Assembly (NCBI GenBank): GCA_951801955.1
Contig: CATOOV010000002.1
Coordinates: 62,001-126,000, forward strand
Length of the DNA stretch: 64,000 bases
Source: an uncultured Lachnospiraceae bacterium
GTDB lineage: Bacteria; Bacillota; Clostridia; Lachnospirales; Lachnospiraceae
Direction of reading: 5' to 3'
Positions 1 through 9,200 of this stretch are shown one piece after another. A program made the position numbers and the translations under genes. The notes beneath the pieces are model-generated. The model was not told where the DNA came from, ran no database searches, and saw only the letters and a list, made by a program, of their open reading frames with translations. Each line of letters opens with the position of its first letter. The first letter of the stretch is position 1.

Positions 1-1
1 A

Positions 2-820
2 AGGATTGAAAACGGGGTGCAGATGCCAGGAAAAAAGATTTTAGAAGGTTTGCTGCAAAGATTAGGGATTACGGATCAGATTTGTGATATTTACCACAGC
101 CGGGAGGAATTAGAACGGTATGAAATGGAGCAGAATCTGGTTCGGTGCCTAGGGAAAAAACAATTTGCAGAGGCAGAAAGGCTTGCCGACCTTTTGGAAG
201 ACAAAATACAAAAAGTTCAAAATAAAGAATACAGCCGAAAAATGGAAGATCAGTATCTGAAATTTGCCAGAATATTGATTCGAAAACATCAGGGGGAAAG
301 TACCCAGAACATATTAAGACAACTATTGGAAGTGATTCACATGACCATTCCTGATTTTGACGGTGTGCATATTAAGACAAGGCTTTTGACCTACCATGAG
401 ATCAGTATTTTGAACAATATTGGATGCTGTTACCATACGATTGGGAGGAAGTGGGACGCCTTCCAGCTTTTATTAGAATTGAAAGAATATATGGAAAAAT
501 ATCTGTTGAACGGGCAGGAATTGTCGGTGAAGTATCCAATGATCTTACAGAACTTGTCCTCTTGGATGGGACAGGAAGGATATTATGAAGACGCCCTCGA
601 ACTCTGCCAGAAGGGAATCGAGTTCTGCATTGAATATGGAAAAATGCATACCTTTCCAATGCTCTTGTGCAATAAAGCATGTGCACTGGCAGAGCTGGGA
701 CAATATGAGATGTCTAAAGAGATTTTCTATCAGAGTTCTGCCGTATTTCAGGCAATGGGCCAGCAAGAACGTGCGGACCAGGTGAGAAAATATGCCGAGA
801 ATTATGGCATTTCAGAGTAA
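2..820 (+). CDS. XRE-family HTH regulator with TPR-like C-terminal region, 5'-truncated by window edge
   Basis: Reading frame is open to the window start (RIENGVQMPGKKILEGLLQRLGI), which looks like the end of an XRE HTH domain; rest is helical/TPR-like. Confidence 0.7.
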   Translation, partial: RIENGVQMPGKKILEGLLQRLGITDQICDIYHSREELERYEMEQNLVRCLGKKQFAEAERLADLLEDKIQKVQNKEYSRKMEDQYLKFARILIRKHQGESTQNILRQLLEVIHMTIPDFDGVHIKTRLLTYHEISILNNIGCCYHTIGRKWDAFQLLLELKEYMEKYLLNGQELSVKYPMILQNLSSWMGQEGYYEDALELCQKGIEFCIEYGKMHTFPMLLCNKACALAELGQYEMSKEIFYQSSAVFQAMGQQERADQVRKYAENYGISE

Positions 821-832
821 ACGATTGTTGTG

Positions 833-979
833 TTAAAAGGTTTCTTCCACATCATCCAGAAAAAAACGGTTGGCTATGTTTTTTTCTGGGTGTGGATTCC
901 ATGTATTAACACGAACACCTAATCTGGAAGATTTACCAGTAAATCTAGAATATGAAACGAATCTTTTTGGTCTTTCCAT
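833..979 (-). CDS. candidate 48-aa small protein (not in ORF track)
   Basis: Manual minus-strand translation MERPKRFVSYSRFTGKSSRLGVRVNTWNPHPEKNIANRFFLDDVEETF*; strong SD GGGGAGGTGG 6 nt before ATG. Confidence 0.35.
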   Translation of the reverse strand: MERPKRFVSYSRFTGKSSRLGVRVNTWNPHPEKNIANRFFLDDVEETF

Positions 980-1162
980 AAATTACCACCTCCCCTCTAC
1001 TCCTAAAATGATAGTGGAAAATAACAATTTTTGCCATGTGATAAGGAACAAAAAAATATTTGCACCAGATCATATGAAACTTGTCATGCGATGCATGACG
1101 TGCGCTTCGCATAAGCACGCTGGCAGCGGTCTTGAACAGATGAAAATGGCTTTTGAATCCTC

Positions 1163-1199
1163 TGAAAGCAGATATAAGCGCTTGCTTTCGGGGTTTTTT
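1163..1199 (+). terminator. putative rho-independent terminator
   Basis: GAAAGCA...TGCTTTC stem followed by GGGGTTTTTT. Confidence 0.4.
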
Positions 1200-1456
1200 A
1201 TCATATAGGATTTGGGTGTCAAAAGGTAGTTCCAGAAAACCTTCTTGAAAAATTGCATAAAGAAATTGGTCGCGGGAGTGCGTAAAACGCACATTTGTTC
1301 TGGGGGGGGGTAACTGACAATAAATACCAAAAAAAATGCAAACCGTGCCAAGCATATATGTTTGGAGCATATAGTCTGATATAATAAAATGGTACTTACT
1401 GTGAATATTCGTGATCTGAACGGAAGGTTATCGGGTTTGGCTGTTTTAAATACAGA

Positions 1457-2779
1457 TTGGGGGTATGGAAAGAAATGTTAGGCGGTTCTGTGTATATTGC
1501 ATTGATTCGGTTTGTCATAAGCATTGCAGGCGTAATGATATTATTCTTTTTGATGAGTGAACTGAAGTTTGGAAGAAAAAAGTCAATTATTTTGTATAGC
1601 TGTTTTAATATTATATTGCTTATATTTGCCTGCACTTGGTATATGATTGACTGGGAAAGTTGTGTGAAGATGGTGGCTTTTGTGATCTATCTGTCCTTTG
1701 CTGTTTTCTCCATATTTATGAGCAGGGATAAGGTTTTCTTGTCCGTGTATAAGCTTGCGCTGGTATTTTATCTGCTTGCAGTATTCTTAATTACAGGAAT
1801 TGAGGTTGCAATTCTTTTTTTTGACAGGAATGTCTGGGCGGATATTGTCACTAGGATCGTGCTGATTATATTAATGTCTGTGTTTATCGAAAAAAAGATA
1901 AAAAAAGTAATTTTTGGGTTCGCAAATTATGTGGAGACTGAACTTGACCGGTTTAGCATTGTGGTAATGGTTATCAGCATTTTGTTTGGCATAGGGTTTA
2001 TTTTAAATCCAAACAGTCATGACCAGACGCCCTATCGCCTGTATCAAGTTATTATGAACTTTTTTTTGACAGGCGCCCTTCAGATTTTAGTATTCCGCCT
2101 GTATCTGCATATTGGAAAGGAGAAGGAATACCAGAAGGAATATCAGTTGATGGAAATGAATCACCGGTTGTTAGAGCGGAATATGGAGCTTTTAGAAGAG
2201 TCTGCAGAGTCAGGAAGAAGGATCCGCCATGACGCCAGGCACCATAATGTGGTGATCGCTGAGTATGTCCGAAGAGGGCAAAATGAAGAGTTGCTGCAGT
2301 ATTTGAAAGAATATGAGAAGGGGATGGCTGTGGATGTGCCAGAAGCAATATGTGCCAATACAGCCGTCAACAACCTTCTTTCAGCATATACCAGGAATGC
2401 CAAGAAAGAACAGATAAAAGTTACGCTGGATGTGGAATTGGGGAAGGTTCTGCCGATTCCAAATATTGATTTGGTTACAATTTTGGCTAATGCTTATGAA
2501 AATGCCATTTATGGATGTATGGAGGTAAAAAAACAGTCAAAAGGGATGGAGTGTTTTATCCATTTAATGCTTAAGAGAAAAAAGAACAAGTTGGTGATTT
2601 GCTGCAGCAATACCTGCAGAATCGAGACTGAGATTAAAAATGGGTTGCCAAAACCAGAATTTACAGGCGGGGTTGGTGTGTTAAGCATTGTTAAAACGGC
2701 AGAAAAATTTGATGGGGAATACGATTTTAAAAATGATAACGGCGTATTTGTCTTTCGGTTGATTATGAATATCCCCTAG
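1457..2779 (+). CDS. agr-like sensor histidine kinase (multi-TM, GHKL ATPase)
   Basis: Multiple hydrophobic segments, then RRIRHDARHHNVVIAEY phosphoacceptor-type motif and GHKL ATPase region (NAYENAI, GGVGVLSI). Start could be ATG at 1475. Confidence 0.85.
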   Translation: MGVWKEMLGGSVYIALIRFVISIAGVMILFFLMSELKFGRKKSIILYSCFNIILLIFACTWYMIDWESCVKMVAFVIYLSFAVFSIFMSRDKVFLSVYKLALVFYLLAVFLITGIEVAILFFDRNVWADIVTRIVLIILMSVFIEKKIKKVIFGFANYVETELDRFSIVVMVISILFGIGFILNPNSHDQTPYRLYQVIMNFFLTGALQILVFRLYLHIGKEKEYQKEYQLMEMNHRLLERNMELLEESAESGRRIRHDARHHNVVIAEYVRRGQNEELLQYLKEYEKGMAVDVPEAICANTAVNNLLSAYTRNAKKEQIKVTLDVELGKVLPIPNIDLVTILANAYENAIYGCMEVKKQSKGMECFIHLMLKRKKNKLVICCSNTCRIETEIKNGLPKPEFTGGVGVLSIVKTAEKFDGEYDFKNDNGVFVFRLIMNIP

Positions 2780-2887
2780 ATTTTTCTCATACGCCGATGG
2801 GATTGGGCTTCCATATTTGATCTGTGCCCTGCTTTTACTTTGCAGGGGGAAAAACAATAAAGCCATAAAGAGAGAAAGAGGTGCAGT

Positions 2888-3616
2888 ATGTATCTGATCG
2901 CACTCTGTGATGATGAGACGGCAGAATTGAATAAAACAGAAGAAATGCTCAATGGCTATAAAAAAAGGCATCCTCAGATAGAGCTTTTCATAGAATGCTT
3001 TGAAGATGCAGATGAATTACTCTATATGGTCAGGGAAGAAAATTATATGCCAGATTTGATGTTGATGGATATTTATATGCCAGAAAAGCTGGGGATTGAA
3101 GTTGCAAAAGAACTGCGTGACATGGGAAATAACAGTATCATTGTGTTTCTTACCACATCCAGGGAACATGCGCTTCAGGCTTTTGGTGTGGACGCAGCAC
3201 AGTATTTGGTAAAACCTGTGTCAGAAGAACGGTTATTTCCAGTCCTGGATAAATTTTTTGCCAGCGCGGCAGAGGAACGCAAAAAATATCTTGTTCTGCG
3301 TGTCAATGGAAGGATCCAGCGGGTGGCAGTGAGTGATATTATATATTGTGAGGCACAGGGAAAAAACCAATGCCTGTATCTTGAAGACGGCACACAATGC
3401 CTGCTGCGCATGACTATGACAGAGATTTATGAGATGCTCTCTGCGTACCAGGAGTTTGTAAGGGTTGGGGTTGCCTTTATCTTAAATATGGACCATATTG
3501 ACAACCTGAACGCCAAAGATATCTGTTTAAGCACCGGAAAGAAAATTTATCTGCCGAGGGGGGCATACAAAACGTTAAAGGAACAGTATTTTCAATATTA
3601 CTGTGGGGAGGAGTGA
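2888..3616 (+). CDS. LytTR-family response regulator (AgrA-like)
   Basis: Receiver domain (CDDE, LMDIYMP, K in YLVKPVS) plus LytTR domain. Confidence 0.9.
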   Translation: MYLIALCDDETAELNKTEEMLNGYKKRHPQIELFIECFEDADELLYMVREENYMPDLMLMDIYMPEKLGIEVAKELRDMGNNSIIVFLTTSREHALQAFGVDAAQYLVKPVSEERLFPVLDKFFASAAEERKKYLVLRVNGRIQRVAVSDIIYCEAQGKNQCLYLEDGTQCLLRMTMTEIYEMLSAYQEFVRVGVAFILNMDHIDNLNAKDICLSTGKKIYLPRGAYKTLKEQYFQYYCGEE

Positions 3617-3765
3617 GAAGTGTAAGTGGATATTATGTTATGTGGGATTTTTATTATTATAAAAGGAGGGAAAAATTAGTTGAAGGAAATATTATGAAGT
3701 GTTAAGATTTTTATAAACCATACCATGTATTTAAGTGAATAGAAAATTAAATTTGGAGGAGAGAG

Positions 3766-5424
3766 ATGGATATAAATGATTATGAAACAGGAAAGTTAAA
3801 CAATGATGTGCAACAATATGATGATCTTGACGATTTTAAAAGGGATATACTGAATCATCTACGTACTGAAAAAGAAAGCTGGAAGGAAAAAATTAATCAT
3901 ATTATTAATTCAAATGGATATACAAAAGTAGCATTTGCGGAACTTTGTGAAGTGAGTCGAATTTCCGTAGGAAAATGGTGTAAAGGTTCTATTCCCAAAA
4001 GTAGGGAAATGTTTATAAAAATTGGATTTGCAGCACACTATAACTTAGATCAAATGAATAAGTTTTTAATGAGATATGGAAAATATACAGCCCTGTATGC
4101 AAAGTCTTTGGAAGATAGCGTATATATCTTTGTGTTAAATTCTAATCATATTCCCCATAATTATAATGTATGCAAAAAGATTTTGGAAAAAATACATTTT
4201 AAGATGCAGGGACAGGAAATAATAGGGGGCTCCTGTTATGATACTTCTGATCTTTTGGAAGAAATATTAAATTTATCAGAAGAATCGGAACTAGTGGAAT
4301 TTATTCAAAATAATAGCGAGGCTTATAAAGAACCTTATAGAAAGTTTTATGCATATGTAGAAGACTTTCTAATAGCAAATTGTATAGGTTTTAAAAGTGG
4401 TGAAGTATTTAATAACTGTTTGGCGCCAAAAGGTAACTGGTCTTCTTCACTCCGTAAATGCGTATATGCAATACGAAAAAAGCAATGGTTTCCAATGCGG
4501 AGAAAAGTAATTTCTTTAGGTTTGCATTTGAATATGAATTTGAAACAGATTAATGATATGCTTCAATTAGCACAAATGGAAACTTTATGTGCAAAAAATC
4601 CGGTGGAGCTTGCAATTATATATGCCTTGGTGGATGCGGACTTGAATAATGTAATTTCTTGTGATGGAACTAATGAATTATGTATCTATATAAAAGAAAT
4701 TCTTTCGGAATTAGAAATAGATGATACAGAAGATTTTCTTTCGGAATTAGAAATAGATGATACAGAAGATTTAGCAGTTGGTGGACCAATTTTGGTATTG
4801 CTTGAAATGGAAACAGTCAAGAGTTTTTCCTTAAATTCCCAGACACAATGGACAATTGGAAGAAGTTGTCCAGAGAACTTCCCAGACATTCCATTACAAT
4901 CACCCATTGCAGGAAGAAATCAAGGTCAATTTCAGCGTATCGAAGGGCAGTGGTTTTATGTGGATGGCAAAAGCCGTAATGGTACATTTTATAATGGACA
5001 AAAAATAGTGACTGGATTAAATGGTAAGCTTCAATCAGTAGCATTGAGTAATGGAGATATACTCCGTGTGGACAATAGTAATCTTACTACACCAGATCCC
5101 AGAGGTGTCTGGATGTTATTTACTGAAGATTATATCAACGGGGAGTGGGTAATGTATTCACTTGAAAAAAACACTACAATTATTGGACGAGATCCCGAAA
5201 GGTGTCAAATTGTACAGCCACTTCCTTATATTTCATCCCAACATGTGAAAATTACATATTTGAATGGAAATTACTATATTTCAGACTGTAATAGTAAATC
5301 AGGAACTTGGCTGAATGGGGAAAGGGTGGAAGGCTCTAAAATACTCCAGGAAAAAGACAAGATTTCATTGTGTGATTGCTTTTTTATTTTTACAGGGAAC
5401 AGTCTTCTTTATCATAAACAATAG
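3766..5424 (+). CDS. HTH-like protein with two C-terminal FHA domains
   Basis: SD ggaggagag before ATG; two HTH-like modules in the N-terminal half; FHA motifs TIGRS...SRNGTFYNG and IIGRD...SSQH...SKSGTWLNG. Confidence 0.85.
   Translation: MDINDYETGKLNNDVQQYDDLDDFKRDILNHLRTEKESWKEKINHIINSNGYTKVAFAELCEVSRISVGKWCKGSIPKSREMFIKIGFAAHYNLDQMNKFLMRYGKYTALYAKSLEDSVYIFVLNSNHIPHNYNVCKKILEKIHFKMQGQEIIGGSCYDTSDLLEEILNLSEESELVEFIQNNSEAYKEPYRKFYAYVEDFLIANCIGFKSGEVFNNCLAPKGNWSSSLRKCVYAIRKKQWFPMRRKVISLGLHLNMNLKQINDMLQLAQMETLCAKNPVELAIIYALVDADLNNVISCDGTNELCIYIKEILSELEIDDTEDFLSELEIDDTEDLAVGGPILVLLEMETVKSFSLNSQTQWTIGRSCPENFPDIPLQSPIAGRNQGQFQRIEGQWFYVDGKSRNGTFYNGQKIVTGLNGKLQSVALSNGDILRVDNSNLTTPDPRGVWMLFTEDYINGEWVMYSLEKNTTIIGRDPERCQIVQPLPYISSQHVKITYLNGNYYISDCNSKSGTWLNGERVEGSKILQEKDKISLCDCFFIFTGNSLLYHKQ
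4701..4772 (+). repeat. 36-bp tandem duplication (LSELEIDDTEDF x2)
   Basis: tctttcggaattagaaatagatgatacagaagattt occurs at 4701 and 4737. Confidence 0.9.
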
Positions 5425-5860
5425 AAAGGTATTACATTATCCAAATGAAAAAAGGGGTATTTTAAAAATTAGATATACAAGGTAGCTAAAAGTAATTCAG
5501 CTACCTGGATTACAGGGGAGTAAGAAACATTTTAATAAAAATTATAAGTGTGTGAAGTTGCAGGAAGCCTATAAATTAGACTTCCTGTTTTGCGTACATG
5601 GAGAATGTGATAACTATAGGTGCAAATAGAAAAAATAATATTTATTATAATATATCTAGAAATTGAGAACACTAGATTAATTTACATGATAAAAAAATAA
5701 ACAGAAACCTATTATGCGTTGTCAAGATAATTTAAGTTATATTCGTCGATATTAGTTATTACTCATTAGAGTGACTACCAATAATTAATTATTTTATTCT
5801 TTCTATAGTGTAAAGTCAATTTTTTAATATTTTAAATAATGGGAAATAGGAGGGCAAAAG

Positions 5861-6106
5861 ATGAAGAACAAAGTTACAGTTATGAAAGGCGAAAGATCAA
5901 GACTGCATTTTTATCTGCAGTCTGAAAAAGGGAAGTATTATTTGTTTTCACAGTCATATACCAATGGGGTCTATGAATTTTTCAAGTCAGGGAGATCCGA
6001 AAGGGAGGTGCGCAATTATCGTAAATGGAATCGTAATCCCAAACTTGACAAAACCATTGAGAAGATCCCCATGTATATAAAATACATAGTCTGGGAGGTG
6101 GTTTAA
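5861..6106 (+). CDS. small conserved-looking protein, 81 aa
   Basis: SD taggagggcaaaag-ATG; coherent basic/aromatic composition; same strand as the locus. Confidence 0.6.
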   Translation: MKNKVTVMKGERSRLHFYLQSEKGKYYLFSQSYTNGVYEFFKSGRSEREVRNYRKWNRNPKLDKTIEKIPMYIKYIVWEVV

Positions 6107-6222
6107 CAAAAGGGAATTTTTATTTTTTTACCGTTTCGAATGATGCCATATTATAGTAGCCAAAAATTTTGGGAAGGAGTCTAAATCGTTTCTTTTCCAA
6201 GCAAAAGAAAGGGTGGTATAGG

Positions 6223-9200
6223 ATGAAAAATAAAAAACAGCATCCAAATGGATATAGAAAAATTTCAATATGGAAAAACTTTTGGATTTTATTGGTGGTT
6301 ATGCTTTTATTTACAACGTTTTTAGGTGGAAGGATAAATGTAAAGGCAGCTGCTAAGACGTTCACATCCTCGGAGGTTGCAGATTATTTTAACAAGCAGG
6401 TAGGAAAAAGTTACCCTTCTGGAATGTGTTTAAAATTTGTGGCAGATTCCTTTGGAAATTTGGGAGCTGATAGAAGCAGTACTTGTTGTGCATACAAATA
6501 TGGGAGTAGCCATATTACTTCTAAAAATATAGATAATATTCCAGTTGGGGCGGATGTTTTTTTCGGGGCATGCGGAGGAGGACCTTGTAAAACGTGCAAA
6601 TCCAGTTATTATGGACATATAGGGGTTTATGTAGGAGATGGATATTTTGTACATGCGACAGGAGGGAAAGTCCAAAAAACATCCTTAAAAGGTACCAATT
6701 GGAAAAATAAATACCGTGGATGGGGATATCATGGAAACGTAAATATTTCCCAATCTACATCTGGTAATAATAAACCAGAATCGGGTCAACAGCCTATTCT
6801 CTCTTGTCTTGATTTTCCAGAAGATGGAAGGGCTTATAGCGAAACAGACAAGATAGTTATTCAAGGGTGGTTTATAACGCCAGATGGGGTTGCGTGTGTA
6901 AATGCAGGCAAAGCCGAGGGTTCTGATTTAGTGCAGTGCAGTATGTATTCCAGACCGGATGTGTCTAACTTATACCCTGGTTATCCTACAGGCAGCGAGG
7001 GGTTTCGGGTGGAAGCCACGCCGGCGCAATTGCAACTAACCCCTGGCAGCAATACAATCGTTATTAGGGGATATTCGAAAAATGGACAAGTTGTTGAGAT
7101 AGGGAAACGGACAATCAATTATGAACCAAATTTTTTCCATATAGATACGCCTGCCAAGGATCTCAACAGCATTTCAACAACATCGGATATATATGGCTGG
7201 GTCATTTCAAAAAAAGGGATCTCCAAACTTGTTATTGTGCTCAATGATGTGGAATACGAAATAACAAACCGGTTCCAGCGTCCCGACGTCGCCCAATACC
7301 ATCCGGGATATGATGTTTCCAAGGCAGGATTTTCTTACCAGATAGATCCCACCAAGTTCCGTAACGGCATGAACAGCCTGAAAGTCAGAGCTTACACCTC
7401 ATCCAAAGATTATTTTGAAATATACAATGGGATGTTTGAAGGGATCAAGATGTGGGAGGGGTATTTTGACTCCGATTATTATTACGCCCGATATAAGGAC
7501 AGTGACGTGGACGTAAGGAATATTGGTCAAAACGAGGAGAAACTGAAATACCATTATTACACGGCTGGGATTGAAAAAGGGTACAGCCCCTGTATTTCCT
7601 TTGATGCAAAATACTATAAAGAAAATAATGGGGATCTTCGTGACAAGAGTTATAAATTTGTATATGAACATTTTGTAAGGTTTGTCTTGGGGAATGGTGA
7701 AATACGCCCGTTAAGCCCGTGGCTGCATTTGGGATTTTACCGCGACCATTATAGGGACGAGCTTGGTTCGATGGATTCTAAAACGCTGGTGACCCACCAT
7801 AAGGTGTATGGTTCGCGGGAAGGGCGGCTGGGAGCGCCCACACAGGAAGCAGAGGCGTTTTGTAAGTTGTATAATCCCATTCGATATGCAGGCTGTAAAG
7901 GGAATGAGGATGTGAGGAATGCATTTGGTGATGGTTCTACAAATGAGAGCAGGGATTTGCTTTGGTTCCATTTTTGGTATTATGTGCTGGGAGGAAGCGA
8001 TGAACATCAGGCATCAGACGAGTTTTGTTTCAATTATGTGAAGAAAACCTATAACTTAAAAACCAATATGGATGCGTTCTGGTGGTATATGGATACAGGG
8101 TATTCCCAGAAGTTAGATACTGTACAAAAAACAGAGGTATCGCATGTCCATACGCTGGAAAAGACTGAGGCACAGCCTGCGTCCTGCGTCAAATCTGGAA
8201 ATAGGGAGTATTGGACCTGTACAAATACAGATTGTAATAAGGTCTATGCCGATGCCGATGCGGTCATTGATGCAACTGTAGAAATGATGTCAATACCTAA
8301 AACGGAACATACCTGGGATGAAGGGATTGTAACAAAGGAACCATTGGGGATGAAAACAGGCATTAAGACTTATACCTGTTCAGAATGCGGCAAGATTCGG
8401 ACAGAGGAAATTGCTGCAACAGGGAAACATATGTTGGTCAAGGTAGAGGAACAGCCAGCAGGATGTATCGAAAATGGAACTAGGGAGCACTGGCGCTGTA
8501 CAGACTGTGGCATATTGTTTGCGGATAAAGATGCAAGTACAGAAACCACAGTAGAAGAATTGGAAATCTCCTGTACAGGGCATGTCTGGGACGAAGGCGA
8601 GGTGTCGATGGAACCTGCTGCCGATCAGGCAGGTATGAAAGTATATACCTGTACCGTGTGCGGGTCTTCCAGGTTGGAAGAAGTGTCTCTTCCAGGGGAA
8701 ACACATAAGCTGTCTAAGGTGGAAAAAAAGGCGGCTAATTGTACAAATCCAGGACACGAAGCGTACTGGATTTGTACGGATTGCGGCAAGGTATTTGAAG
8801 ATGCGGAGGGCAAAAAAGAAACAAGCACCGGAGCCATGGAGATCCCAAAGACAGCACATGCCTGGGATGGAGGCAAAGTGATTAAGGAACCATCTATCAG
8901 CACCCTATATACTTGTATACAATGTGGAACAACAAAAAAACAAGAAATACCTCCTTCTGGAGGAGGACATATACTGTCCAAGGTGGCTGCCAAAAAAGAA
9001 AGCTGTTTGGAAAACGGGAACAAGGAGCACTGGAGCTGCACGGACTGCGGTATGTTGTTTGCGGATAAAGATGCAAGGACAGAAACCACGGCGGAAGCTG
9101 TTACAATTCCGCAAAAGCCACACAATTGGGATAAGGGCGAGGTACTAAAAGAGCCGACATCAACAGAGAAGGGGATAAAAATTCTTCGGTGTACAATCTG

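Noticed and set aside
945-1370. ORFs in the 0.87-1.37 kb gap (112 and 141 aa)
   Set aside because: Overlapping on opposite strands across hairpins and the G9 tract; no RBS or domain. Only the 48-aa minus-strand ORF has an SD.
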